From Chromatiales bacterium (GTDB taxonomy: Bacteria; Pseudomonadota; Gammaproteobacteria; Steroidobacterales; GCA-2729495), in the NCBI GenBank assembly GCA_020831895.1, contig JAFIFS010000101.1, positions 1 to 64,000 on the forward strand: DNA of 64,000 nucleotides, given 5' to 3'. Positions within the stretch are counted from its first letter, which is position 1. The number at the start of each line of letters is the position of its first letter. Made by a program: the position numbers and the translations under genes. The notes under the pieces were generated by a model, which was not told where the DNA came from, searched no databases, and saw only the letters and a program-made list of their open reading frames with translations. Positions 44,369-52,018 of the stretch are shown here, in pieces.

Positions 44369-44887
44369 ATGCTGCCTGCGAGCTTCAGCGCGGGCGAGCT
44401 GGCTGAACTGGTGGCCCGCTCGGCCAGCCGGTCGTTCGAGTTTCCCGCGGAATCCTGTGCGCGCCTGGCCAGGCTGGTGGTGGAGAACCCCGCCGGCCCG
44501 GGCCCCGAGCTGCGCGCGGAAGTAAGGTTCCGGGAAATCGATGGTGGCCCGGGGCTGGAACTGAGGCTGAGCGGGACGCTACGGCTCAGGTGCCAGCGCT
44601 GCCTGGAGCCGTTCGAATGGCCGCTGGACGAGGGCTGCGAGCTGCGTATCTGCACGAGCGAGGCGGCGGCGGGCGCAACCGGCGAACCGTTCGACACGGT
44701 GGTGCTGAACGACGCCGGCCAGCTGCCGCTGGCCGAGGTGGTCGAGGACGAGCTGCTGGCGGCATTGCCGCTGTCGGCCCGGCACCCGGATGCGGCACAA
44801 TGCGCCCCTGGGGCAGGGGCGGCGCCCGGCGACGACGGCTTGACCCGTCCGTTCGCGGGCCTCGGTGACCTGCTCGGCCGCAAGTAG
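44369..44887 (+). CDS. yceD: YceD / DUF177 large ribosomal RNA accumulation protein
   Basis: DUF177 family, linked in E. coli and plants to 23S rRNA accumulation and co-transcribed with rpmF. Two cysteines in LRCQRCLEPFEWPL (about residues 71-84) form the family's CxxC; LAEVVEDELLAALPL near 122 and PFAGLGDLLGRK at the C-terminus are also typical. The frame opens at 44303, and an ATG at 44342 exists, but both are upstream of the predicted transcription start, so ATG 44369 (MLPASFSAG) is chosen; it gives 172 residues, as in E. coli (173). Confidence 0.88.
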   Translation: MLPASFSAGELAELVARSASRSFEFPAESCARLARLVVENPAGPGPELRAEVRFREIDGGPGLELRLSGTLRLRCQRCLEPFEWPLDEGCELRICTSEAAAGATGEPFDTVVLNDAGQLPLAEVVEDELLAALPLSARHPDAAQCAPGAGAAPGDDGLTRPFAGLGDLLGRK

Positions 44888-44921
44888 CGGCACAGACTAG
44901 ATCGATGGATGGAGACTTGCG

Positions 44922-45113
44922 ATGGCAGTCCAGAAGAGCCGTAAAACACCGTCCCGGCGTGGCATGCGCCGGGCCCACGACAGCCTTGCGAAGCCCGCGC
45001 TGTCGGTGGAGCCCGGTTCCGGGGAAACTCATCGCCGACATCACGTCAGCCCCGATGGCTGGTATCGCGGCAAGCAGGTGATCCGCCGGCCCGAGGCCGA
45101 GGATCTCGACTGA
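44922..45113 (+). CDS. rpmF: 50S ribosomal protein L32
   Basis: 63 residues. The N-terminal [22 protein letters not shown] is diagnostic of bacterial L32, and the C-terminal [15 protein letters not shown] completes it. No zinc cysteines, as in proteobacterial L32. It sits between yceD and plsX, the conserved gammaproteobacterial order linking ribosome and lipid synthesis. Confidence 0.97.
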   Translation: MAVQKSRKTPSRRGMRRAHDSLAKPALSVEPGSGETHRRHHVSPDGWYRGKQVIRRPEAEDLD

Positions 45114-45201
45114 ACCCGGAGCGGCCCGCAAGGGCCCGCCTGAAGGGCATGCCCGGGCCAGGTTGATGGACCGGCCGCAATCCAGCGAGCAGGGGGCAAG
45201 C

Positions 45202-46212
45202 GTGCGGGATGCCGTTACCATAGCCGTGGACGCCATGGGCGGCGACGCTGGCCCCAGCGTCTGCGTTCCCGCCGCTGTCGGCATGGTGCGCCAGCATCCT
45301 TCCCTGCGTCTCGTGCTTACCGGGCTGCCCGAGGTTCTCGAGCCCGCCCTCGCCCAGGCGGGAGACTGCCGTGACCGCCTCACTATCCGCCCGGCAAGCC
45401 AGGTCGTCGACATGGACGAACCTCCGGCTGATGCGCTGCGCAAGAAGAAGGATTCCTCGCTTCGCCTTGCGATAGACCTGGTCAGGTCCGGGGAGGCGGA
45501 TGCGGCCATCAGCGCCGGCAATACGGGCGCGCTGATGGCCACCGGCCGCTTCGTGCTGAAAACGCTGCCCGGCATCGACCGCCCGGCGATCATGGCCCGT
45601 ATGCCCACGCGGCACGGTGCCGTCTACATGCTTGATCTGGGCGCCAATGCTGACTGTACCTCGGAGCACCTGTTCCAGTTTGCCGTCATGGGTGCCGTCG
45701 TCGCGCGCGTGACAGGCAACAACGCGAACCCCCGCATCGGCCTGCTGAACATCGGCGAGGAGGAGATCAAGGGCAACGACACGGTGCGCCAGGCCGCCGC
45801 ACTGCTCGCGGCGAGCCACCTGAACTACATCGGGTTCATCGAGGGCGACGTAATCCACGAGCACCGTGCAGACGTGATCGTCTGTGACGGCTTCAGCGGC
45901 AACGTCGCGCTGAAGACAATGGAGGGCACGGCGCGCCTGATCCGCCACTTCCTGCGCGCGGAGTTCAGCGGCAGTGTCTACGGCCGGCTCGCTGGCCTGG
46001 TTGCGGCACCGGTGCTGCGCTCGCTCGCCATCAAGCTTGACCCGCGCCAGTACAATGGCGCAAGCCTCGTCGGGCTGAACGGTATCGTGATCAAGAGCCA
46101 CGGCAGTGCGGACGAGGTGGCCTTCCGCCGGGCGCTGACGATCGCGATGCTGGAGGCGCAGATGGGCGTGCCGCAGCTGATCAGGGACCTGCTGGAAGAA
46201 CAGGCCAGATGA
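45202..46212 (+). CDS. plsX: Phosphate acyltransferase PlsX, GTG start
   Basis: Converts acyl-ACP to acyl-phosphate for phospholipid synthesis. Family motifs: [20 protein letters not shown] at the N-terminus, [37 protein letters not shown] (about residues 80-116), [34 protein letters not shown] and [18 protein letters not shown]. The frame is open to a TTG at 45163 and ATG at 45166, but AGGGGG (45191-45196) lies 5 bases before the GTG at 45202, which also matches family N-termini; 336 residues. fabH overlaps its stop. Confidence 0.94.
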   Translation: MRDAVTIAVDAMGGDAGPSVCVPAAVGMVRQHPSLRLVLTGLPEVLEPALAQAGDCRDRLTIRPASQVVDMDEPPADALRKKKDSSLRLAIDLVRSGEADAAISAGNTGALMATGRFVLKTLPGIDRPAIMARMPTRHGAVYMLDLGANADCTSEHLFQFAVMGAVVARVTGNNANPRIGLLNIGEEEIKGNDTVRQAAALLAASHLNYIGFIEGDVIHEHRADVIVCDGFSGNVALKTMEGTARLIRHFLRAEFSGSVYGRLAGLVAAPVLRSLAIKLDPRQYNGASLVGLNGIVIKSHGSADEVAFRRALTIAMLEAQMGVPQLIRDLLEEQAR

Positions 46213-47177
46213 GATATTCAAGAATCGCCGGAACCGGGCGCTATCTTCCGGAACGGGTGCTGACCAATACCGAGCTCGAGGTCATGGTCGACACCAGCGA
46301 CGAGTGGATCCGGGCCCGCACAGGCATAGAGCGCCGGCATATCGCCGCCGAGGACCAGACCACCCTGGACCTGGCCGAGCAGGCCGCCCGCCAGGCAATG
46401 ACCGCGGCAGGCGTGGGGCCGGCAGACATCGACTTCATCGTCGTGGGAACGACAACACCGGACGTGGTCTTTCCGAACCTCGGCTGCCTTCTGCAGGAGC
46501 GCCTGGGCGTGGCTGCCTGCCCGGCCTTCGCACTGGAGGCTGCCTGCAGCGGGTTCATCTATGCGCTGGGTATTGCGGACCGCTTCGTCAGCGGAGGGAT
46601 GGCCCGCTGCGCGCTGGTCGTCGGTGCCGAGACGCTTTCACGGATCACCGACTGGACCGACCGGTCCACCTGCGTGATCTTCGGTGATGGTGCGGGTGCG
46701 GTGATCGTCCAGCCTGCCGACGAGCCCGGGATCATCTCGGCGCATCTCGCTGCCGACGGCCGCTACAAGGACCTGCTTTACTTCCCCTACGGACCCTCGC
46801 GCCGGCGGCGGCCCGAGGACACCGAGACCGCCGCGATCCACATGCGGGGCAACGAGGTGTTCAAGGTCGCGGTCAAGACCCTGGAGAGCATCGTCGACAC
46901 CACGCTGGCCGCGAACAACCTGGAGCGGGGCCAGATCGACTGGCTGATTCCGCACCAGGCCAACATCAGGATCATCCAGGCAACGGCCAGACGGCTGGAC
47001 ATGCCCATGGACAAGGTCGTGCTGACGCTGATGGATCACGGCAACACCTCGGCTGCATCGGTGCCGATGGCGCTGGATGTGGCCGTACGTGACGGCCGGA
47101 TCAAACGGGGCGACCTGCTGCTGCTCGAGGCCTTCGGTGGCGGGTTCACCTGGGGCTCGGTTCTGCTGCGTTACTGA
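46209..47177 (+). CDS. fabH: Beta-ketoacyl-ACP synthase III
   Basis: Starts fatty acid synthesis by condensing acetyl-CoA with malonyl-ACP. 322 residues with the catalytic triad in its motifs: Cys in [12 protein letters not shown] (about residue 113), His in [10 protein letters not shown] (about 249) and Asn in [10 protein letters not shown] (about 279). N-terminal [15 protein letters not shown]-type segment ([15 protein letters not shown]) is typical. Unlike E. coli, fabD/fabG/acpP do not follow; an L,D-transpeptidase with its own promoter does, so the operon likely ends here. Confidence 0.97.
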   Translation: MRYSRIAGTGRYLPERVLTNTELEVMVDTSDEWIRARTGIERRHIAAEDQTTLDLAEQAARQAMTAAGVGPADIDFIVVGTTTPDVVFPNLGCLLQERLGVAACPAFALEAACSGFIYALGIADRFVSGGMARCALVVGAETLSRITDWTDRSTCVIFGDGAGAVIVQPADEPGIISAHLAADGRYKDLLYFPYGPSRRRRPEDTETAAIHMRGNEVFKVAVKTLESIVDTTLAANNLERGQIDWLIPHQANIRIIQATARRLDMPMDKVVLTLMDHGNTSAASVPMALDVAVRDGRIKRGDLLLLEAFGGGFTWGSVLLRY

Positions 47178-47185
47178 ACCGGGCA

Positions 47186-47214
47186 CTGGCATTTGCTGTC
47201 GTAGCGGGTATAAC
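47186..47214 (+). promoter_or_regulatory. Candidate promoter of the secreted L,D-transpeptidase
   Basis: CTGGCA (47186-47191, 4 of 6), a 17-base spacer and TATAAC (47209-47214, 5 of 6) lie between fabH and the next gene. Transcription would start near 47221, about 20 bases before the ATG at 47241, leaving room for its GGAGGT. Confidence 0.5.
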
Positions 47215-47240
47215 TAGATATCTTGCGCTGGAGGTCACCA

Positions 47241-48212
47241 ATGTCCGAGTCCCTTTTGCGCCGCGGCGCCCTGCTGTCCGGGCTGTTCCTGGTCCTGTCG
47301 ACGCTGGTTGCACCGCGTGCCCCGGCGGACGTTTTCCTGCTGGTGCCGGGTGAGGACCTGATCGGGGCGGCCAGCAGCATCAGCGCGCGCTACGAGGACA
47401 CCCTGCTCGACATCGGACGGCGCCACGGCCTCGGCTACGAGGACATGCGCAAGGCCAACCCGACCGTCAACACCTGGCTGCCGGGCGAGGGCACCCGGGT
47501 CGAGCTGCCAACCCGCTTCGTGATGCCCATCGCCGCAAGGCAGGGCATTGTCGTGAACCTGCCCGAGTACCGGCTGTACTACTTCTATCGCGAGAACGGG
47601 CAGGACCTGGTGGCTACATTCCCGATCAGCATCGGGCGCATGGACTGGAATACGCCGATTGGTCGCTGGTCGGTCATCGCCAAGCATGAACGGCCGACCT
47701 GGTTCCCGCCGGAATCCATCCGCGCCGAGCATGCTGCCGACGGGCGCTACCTGCCTCGCGCGGTCCCGCCCGGCCCGGACAACCCGCTGGGAGATTATTC
47801 GATCCGGCTCAGCCTGCCGTCCTACCTGATCCACGGCACCAATCGCCCGTCCGGCGTCGGGATGCGCGTGACACACGGCTGTATCCGGATGTTCCCCGAG
47901 GACATCGAGTGGCTCTTCCCGCGGGTCCCGGTCAACGCGCAGGTCCAGATCGTAAGCCAGCCGTACAAGATGGGCTGGAGCGGTGACTATCTCTACCTCG
48001 AGGTCCATCCGCCGCTCGAGGAGGACGAGGAGCGGCGCCAGCGTGGCCTGAGCGCGATCATCGAGCTCTATGTACGTGCGACTGCGGATCGTGCTCCCGA
48101 CCAGGTCGACTGGGAGCTGATCGAGCAGGTGTTCCAGGAAAAGCGTGGCCTGCCGGTCAGGGTCGGCAGCAGCCAGCCTCGCGCGCTTACGGCGGGCATT
48201 CAGGCAAACTAG
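47241..48212 (+). CDS. Secreted L,D-transpeptidase with LysM-like N-terminus (ErfK/YbiS type)
   Basis: Periplasmic YkuD enzyme that crosslinks peptidoglycan or attaches proteins to it. 323 residues from ATG 47241, preceded by GGAGGT at 5-base spacing. Signal peptide LLSGLFLVLSTLVAPRAPAD (cleavage near residue 30), a LysM-like segment (TLLDIGRRHGLGYEDMRKANPTVN, about 54-77), then the YkuD domain with NTPIGRWSV, the catalytic His in LIHGTNRPSG (about 203) and the Cys in THGCIRM (about 219-225). It is likely a partner for the Lpp-like lipoprotein encoded 1.5 kb away, an inference from family knowledge. Confidence 0.9.
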   Translation: MSESLLRRGALLSGLFLVLSTLVAPRAPADVFLLVPGEDLIGAASSISARYEDTLLDIGRRHGLGYEDMRKANPTVNTWLPGEGTRVELPTRFVMPIAARQGIVVNLPEYRLYYFYRENGQDLVATFPISIGRMDWNTPIGRWSVIAKHERPTWFPPESIRAEHAADGRYLPRAVPPGPDNPLGDYSIRLSLPSYLIHGTNRPSGVGMRVTHGCIRMFPEDIEWLFPRVPVNAQVQIVSQPYKMGWSGDYLYLEVHPPLEEDEERRQRGLSAIIELYVRATADRAPDQVDWELIEQVFQEKRGLPVRVGSSQPRALTAGIQAN

Positions 48213-48233
48213 CGCAGTCCTCCGGTCCGGGGG

Positions 48234-48680
48234 TCACCAGGCCACGAACAGCAGGCAGCTGTTGTACCAGGCGTGCAGCAGCACCGGGGTCGCCAGCCGG
48301 CCGTGGCGTTCACGGAAGTAGCCGAACACCAGGCCTGGCCAGAGTACCCCGCTGACCTGCAGGAGGCCACCGCGCGGCCAGTGGCTCAGGGCAAAGGCGG
48401 CTGCACTCAGCAGGTTGGCTACGCTGAGCGGACCAAAGCGCCGCCTCGCCCAGGGCCTTTCCAGCAGCCAGCCCTGGATCAGCCCGCGAAAGACGAGTTC
48501 CTCAAGCACCGGCGAGAGCAGCAGCAGCAGCAGCAGAGCGGTGAGGCCCGAGCCCGACAGGCTGCCGGTGAACCCGGTCAGCGAGACCCAGGCCCAGGCG
48601 CCGGCCGGTCCTGCGGCCAGCGCCAGTGCCAGCAGCGGATCCTTCAGTGGTGAGCGCCCGGGCGGCGCGTGATCATTCAT
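48234..48680 (-). CDS. CPBP-family intramembrane metalloprotease (small)
   Basis: A 148-residue membrane protein with four hydrophobic helices. Signature CPBP motifs: SPVLEELVFRGLIQGWLL (about residues 55-72, Glu-Glu and Arg), ALSHWPRGG (about 97, His) and LLHAWYNSCLLF (about 134, His and Asn). CPBP proteases include CAAX-processing enzymes and bacteriocin-immunity proteins; a short version such as this could also be a sorting protease for a C-terminal-anchor system, but I found no such substrate in the window. Start ATG 48680; converges with the transpeptidase gene. Confidence 0.8.
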   Translation of the reverse strand: MNDHAPPGRSPLKDPLLALALAAGPAGAWAWVSLTGFTGSLSGSGLTALLLLLLLSPVLEELVFRGLIQGWLLERPWARRRFGPLSVANLLSAAAFALSHWPRGGLLQVSGVLWPGLVFGYFRERHGRLATPVLLHAWYNSCLLFVAW

Positions 48681-48686
48681 CCGGGC

Positions 48687-48720
48687 AAAAAAAAGCCGCA
48701 GCCCTCGCGGGCCGCGGCTT
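48687..48720 (-). terminator. Rho-independent terminator of the alanine-zipper lipoprotein gene
   Basis: Read on the minus strand, a 12-bp stem (48709-48720 with 48693-48704, one G-U pair) with a 4-base loop is followed by a run of eight U (48694-48687). It lies 20 bases after the lipoprotein stop codon and just before the CPBP gene, so it separates the two minus-strand genes. Confidence 0.9.
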
Positions 48721-48740
48721 CTCCTGCGGCATGTCAGGCC

Positions 48741-49046
48741 TTACTTGGCCTGGCTGCGCTCGAACATGCGGTCGACTTTTTCATTGGTCGCATCACAGCA
48801 GGCCTGGGCCTGGTTGGCTGCATTCAGCGCCTGGTTGGCCGTGCTCTGTGCGCCGGAAGCGATCTGGCGTGCCTCGGAGGCCGCTGCGCTGGCCGCATCG
48901 GCAGCCGACTTGGCTGCGGCAGCGTCCTGGGCAACGCGGTCGAGACGCGCGCTCATTTCGTTGATTTGCTGGGTCGATGCACAGCCGGATGCGATCAGCA
49001 TCACGACTGCAATCATCCCGCCCTTGAGCGTGGTCTGAAGTTTCAT
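48741..49046 (-). CDS. Alanine-zipper outer-membrane lipoprotein (Lpp/OprI-like)
   Basis: 101 residues. The signal peptide ends in a lipobox (LIASGC, lipidated Cys near residue 21). The mature part is a long Ala/Ser/Asp/Lys coiled-coil in 3-residue and 7-residue repeats (alanine zipper) and ends in SQAK, a C-terminal lysine like the one that attaches Lpp to peptidoglycan. Two adjacent cysteines (ACCDATNEK) near the C-terminus are unusual. The frame is open to 49139, but MKLQTTLKGG at 49046 is the signal start, with GAGGA upstream. Ends in a strong terminator, as an abundant mRNA would. Confidence 0.85.
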   Translation of the reverse strand: MKLQTTLKGGMIAVVMLIASGCASTQQINEMSARLDRVAQDAAAAKSAADAASAAASEARQIASGAQSTANQALNAANQAQACCDATNEKVDRMFERSQAK

Positions 49047-49341
49047 AGTCACAAGTCCTCGAACAGAATTTAAGTTTGGCCAGTTCGTCTTCTTCGCGCA
49101 TGGCAACGCCTGTTGCGGGCAGTCGCCAAGTCGCACCAATCATGAACGAAAGCATGTTGTTGCGCAATCAGTCTAGCGGTTTAGCGGCTTTTTCAAACGC
49201 GGATTTTCACCTGTTTCCCGCGGGCTGCTCCCGTCCTGCGCCGGGGGGCTGGCCGGCAGTGTCCGGACAGGTTGCCCGGCGAGGGGGCACCCGTTCAGGC
49301 GAGGGCGGCAAGGCGTCTCGCACGCAACAGGCGCTACGGGA

Positions 49342-49369
49342 TTGCGTTCCTGTGGAGCCTGTATAAAAT
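49342..49369 (+). promoter_or_regulatory. Candidate lexA promoter
   Basis: TTGCGT (49342-49347), 16 bases, TAAAAT (49364-49369); alternatively TATAAA at 49362-49367. The -10 is overlapped by the first LexA box, as expected for an autorepressed SOS promoter. Confidence 0.5.
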
Positions 49370-49374
49370 GCCAG
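49359..49374 (+). promoter_or_regulatory. LexA box 1 (imperfect)
   Basis: CTGT, eight bases, CCAG: one mismatch to the gammaproteobacterial SOS box CTGT-N8-ACAG, with an AT-rich centre. It covers the -10 region of lexA and is centred 18 bp upstream of box 2. Confidence 0.65.
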
Positions 49375-49376
49375 TA

Positions 49377-49392
49377 CTGTCCATAAGAACAG
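49377..49392 (+). promoter_or_regulatory. LexA box 2 (perfect core)
   Basis: CTGT, eight bases (CCATAAGA), ACAG: an exact SOS-box core, extended outward as TACTGT and ACAGGTA. It lies 10 bases before the lexA start codon. Together the two boxes should let LexA repress the whole lexA-imuA-imuB-dnaE2 cassette until DNA damage. Confidence 0.88.
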
Positions 49393-49402
49393 GTACCCGC
49401 GC

Positions 49403-50023
49403 ATGGCCGCACTGACCCCGAGGCAGTCTGAAATTCTCGATTTCATTCAGTGCTTTATCGACGAGCACGGGATGCCTCCGACGCGCGCCGAGATTGCCGG
49501 CGCGCTCGGGTTCAGTTCGCCCAACGCGGCCGGCGAGCATCTGCGCGCACTGAGCAGGAAGGGCGTGATCGAGCTGCGCCCTGGTGTCTCGCGCGGGATA
49601 CAGCTGACGGTGGGTGGACAGGCGGCCGGCGGTCTCCCGCTGGTCGGGCGCGTCGCAGCCGGTCAGCCACTGCTGGCGACCGAGCACATCGAGGCGCGCT
49701 ACCGGCTCGATGCCGGCCTCTTCAGCCGCAAGCCGCATTACCTGCTGCGTGTACATGGCATGAGCATGCGTGATGCCGGCATCCTCGATGGCGACCTGGT
49801 GGCTGTCTGCCGCACTCCGGATGTACGCAACGGCCAGATCGTCGTCGCGCGTCTCGACGACGAGGTCACGGTCAAGCGTTATCGCCAGCGTGGTTCGCTG
49901 GTCTGGCTGCTGCCCGAGAATCCCGAGCATGAACCGATACGCGTCGACCTGAAGCAGCAGTCGCTGATGATCGAAGGGGTGGTCGTCGGCGTGCTGCGCA
50001 CGCAGGTGAACGTGGCAGCCTGA
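49403..50023 (+). CDS. lexA: SOS repressor LexA
   Basis: 206 residues. N-terminal winged helix ([47 protein letters not shown], residues 4-50), autocleavage site Ala-Gly in [12 protein letters not shown] (about 84-95), and the catalytic Ser ([10 protein letters not shown], near 121) and Lys (EVTVKRYR, near 158) of the S24 peptidase domain. RecA-stimulated self-cleavage should derepress the operon. It heads the imuA-imuB-dnaE2 genes with 16 bases before imuA. Confidence 0.96.
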   Translation: MAALTPRQSEILDFIQCFIDEHGMPPTRAEIAGALGFSSPNAAGEHLRALSRKGVIELRPGVSRGIQLTVGGQAAGGLPLVGRVAAGQPLLATEHIEARYRLDAGLFSRKPHYLLRVHGMSMRDAGILDGDLVAVCRTPDVRNGQIVVARLDDEVTVKRYRQRGSLVWLLPENPEHEPIRVDLKQQSLMIEGVVVGVLRTQVNVAA

Positions 50024-50039
50024 TGCGGGCTCCCGGCGC

Positions 50040-50681
50040 ATGGCGGATGCAGGTGGTATCGATGAACTGCTGCGTGGCCACCTGCTCTGGCGTGGCCCGG
50101 GCCGCGCCGCGCATGGCGCCGCGCCACTGCCCAGCGGTTTTCCCGTGCTTGACCAGGCGCTGGCCGGCGGCTGGCCAGTGGGTGTACTGACCGAGCTGCT
50201 CGTCGACCACTACGGGATCGGTGAGCTCAGCCTGCTGCTGCCGGCCCTGGCCCGGCTGGGCGAGGCACGACCCTCACACTGGCTGATGCTGGTCGCGCCT
50301 CCCTGCCTGCCCTATGCGCCGGCGCTGGAGCAGGCAGGCATACCGCTGTCCCGGCTGCTGCTGGTTCATGCGCAGGGTCGTGACGAGGTGTTCTGGGCCT
50401 GTGAGCAGGGTCTGCGCTCGGGCAGCTGTGCCGCGGTGCTGGCTTTCCCCGGCCAGGCCAGCCTGACAGGACTGAGGCGGCTGCAGCTTGCTGCGCGTGA
50501 CAGCGGCGCCTGGACGGTGCTGTTCCGGCCGGCTTCCAGCCGTCGCCAGCCGTCGCCGGCCGCGCTGCGCATCGCGCTAGCACCCGAGGCACCGGGGTTT
50601 CTGGCGATCGAGATCTTCAAGAGCCGCGTGAGCGGCCGGCCACTGCGCCTGCGGCTCTGTCTGGACGGGGCATGGCCCTGA
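50040..50681 (+). CDS. imuA: Translesion synthesis accessory protein ImuA
   Basis: RecA/SulA-like protein of the ImuA-ImuB-DnaE2 mutasome. 213 residues: LPSGFPVLDQALAGGWPVGVLTELL (about 30-54), HWLMLVAPPCLPYAPALEQAGIPLSRLLLV (about 80-109), EQGLRSGSCAAVLAF and the C-terminal RPLRLRLCL match the ImuA family. There is no proper Walker A, as usual. It overlaps imuB by 10 bases. Confidence 0.9.
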   Translation: MADAGGIDELLRGHLLWRGPGRAAHGAAPLPSGFPVLDQALAGGWPVGVLTELLVDHYGIGELSLLLPALARLGEARPSHWLMLVAPPCLPYAPALEQAGIPLSRLLLVHAQGRDEVFWACEQGLRSGSCAAVLAFPGQASLTGLRRLQLAARDSGAWTVLFRPASSRRQPSPAALRIALAPEAPGFLAIEIFKSRVSGRPLRLRLCLDGAWP

Positions 50682-52018
50682 TGCCGCGGTCGCCACAGGC
50701 GGCAGCGGTCGTGGCCGACAGCCTGGCCGCGCCAGCGGCCGCGCAGCCGGTGGAGGCATCAGCCACGCGCAGGACGCGCCTGTGGCTGTGCCTGCACGAT
50801 CCTGATCTACAGGGTATGCAGCATGACCGGCTGCTGCAGCAGCTGTTCGCATTCACGCCGGTGGTTGCCCGCGACCCGGATGGCGATGCGCTGCTGCTCG
50901 AGGTGGCGGGCAGCCTGCGCCTGTTCGGCGGACTTGGCCGCCTGTGTGCGCGCATACAGGCCCTGCCTGCCTACGCGCATGCCAGCCTCGCGGTTGCGCC
51001 GACCGCGCGGGCGGCGCTCTGGCTTGCACGTGCCGGCGACTGCCGCCCTGTGCGCGACCCCGCACAGTTGCCCGCAGCGCTGTCACGCCTGGCCGTCGCC
51101 GTGACCGGGTGGCCGCAGGCCGCGCTGTCGCTGCTGTCCGGCACCGGCATCCGCACGCTCGGTGAGTGCCTGCGCCTGCCGCGCCACGGGCTGGCGAGGC
51201 GTATCGGCAGGCGCTGCCTGCTCGAGCTGGACCAGGCGCTGGGCCATGCCACGTGGCTGCCGGAGCCGCAGCGGCCATGCTGGCGTTTCCATGAGAGCAG
51301 CGAGCTCCCGGACGCTGCCGCCGATGGCAGCCTGCTGCTGCCGGCGGCGATGCGGCTGCTTGATCGCCTCGTGTCCGGGTTACGCAAGCGCCACGCCGCG
51401 GTAGAGGTGTTGTGGTGGCGGCTGTGCCAGCCAGGTGGTGCTGATGAGCGGGTACGCATCGCGCTCGCCTGTCCAGGCCAGGATCGCGCACTGCTGGGTG
51501 AGCTGGTGGCGCTGCGTTTTTCCACCCTGCGTCTCGCTGCCCCGGTGCAGGTGCTGGAACTGCTGGCCCAGCCGGTGCCGCTGGCCCCTGCCGCCGGCAC
51601 CGACCTGCTCGGCGACCTGCCCGAGACCGGTGGGCCTCGTGCGGCGCTGCTGCAGCGCTTGTCCGCGCGCTTCGGAGCCGATGCGGTACACGGCCTGGCC
51701 AGTCAGCCGCACTGGCAGCCCGAGGCCGCCTGGCAGGCGGTGGGTCTGGCGCCGGGGCGGCGCGTGCCGTCGGCGCCGCCGGCACCCGCAGGCCCGCAGC
51801 CCCTGTGGCTGCTGCCGGAGCCGCGCAGGCTGTCCGCAGCGCCCGGATCCGGTGGCCTGCGCCTGGGCCACGGTCCGCGCCGGCTGGAGACCGGCTGGTG
51901 GGCTGGTGAGAATGTCCGGCGCGACTACTATGCCGCTATCGCGCCGGATGGCCGGCGGCTCTGGGTGTTCCAGGACCTGCGCGATACGCACTGGTACCTG
52001 CATGGCCTGTTCGGGTGA
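50672..52018 (+). CDS. imuB: Catalytically inactive Y-family polymerase ImuB
   Basis: Adaptor of the mutasome that connects DnaE2 to the sliding clamp. 448 residues with a Y-family polymerase fold (LWLCLHDPDLQ at about 31, GTGIRTLGECLRLPRHGLARRIGRR helix-hairpin-helix near 153-177), but the acidic residues of an active Y polymerase (SxDE-type motif) are replaced (EVAGSLRLFGG, about 79-89). The family C-terminus (QPLWLLPEPRRL, GWWAGENVRRDYY, RLWVFQDLRDTHWYLHGLFG) is complete; QPLWLL may be the clamp-binding peptide. dnaE2 overlaps its stop by 4 bases. Confidence 0.93.
   Translation: MALMPRSPQAAAVVADSLAAPAAAQPVEASATRRTRLWLCLHDPDLQGMQHDRLLQQLFAFTPVVARDPDGDALLLEVAGSLRLFGGLGRLCARIQALPAYAHASLAVAPTARAALWLARAGDCRPVRDPAQLPAALSRLAVAVTGWPQAALSLLSGTGIRTLGECLRLPRHGLARRIGRRCLLELDQALGHATWLPEPQRPCWRFHESSELPDAAADGSLLLPAAMRLLDRLVSGLRKRHAAVEVLWWRLCQPGGADERVRIALACPGQDRALLGELVALRFSTLRLAAPVQVLELLAQPVPLAPAAGTDLLGDLPETGGPRAALLQRLSARFGADAVHGLASQPHWQPEAAWQAVGLAPGRRVPSAPPAPAGPQPLWLLPEPRRLSAAPGSGGLRLGHGPRRLETGWWAGENVRRDYYAAIAPDGRRLWVFQDLRDTHWYLHGLFG

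Larger units (their letters stand above)
49047..49402. other. Divergent spacer between lipoprotein gene and lexA
   Basis: 356 bases without a convincing gene. The left part should hold the leader and promoter of the lipoprotein gene (a weak pair TTGCGC, 17 bases, CATGAT can be read on the minus strand around 49143-49171). The right part holds the lexA promoter and LexA boxes. The middle (about 49200-49340) is GC-rich and shows nothing I recognise. Confidence 0.4.

Noticed and set aside
48234-48680. CPBP protein as part of a C-terminal sorting (exosortase-like) system
   Set aside because: No candidate substrate with a C-terminal anchor and no other sorting gene was found in the window; kept only as an alternative in the annotation.
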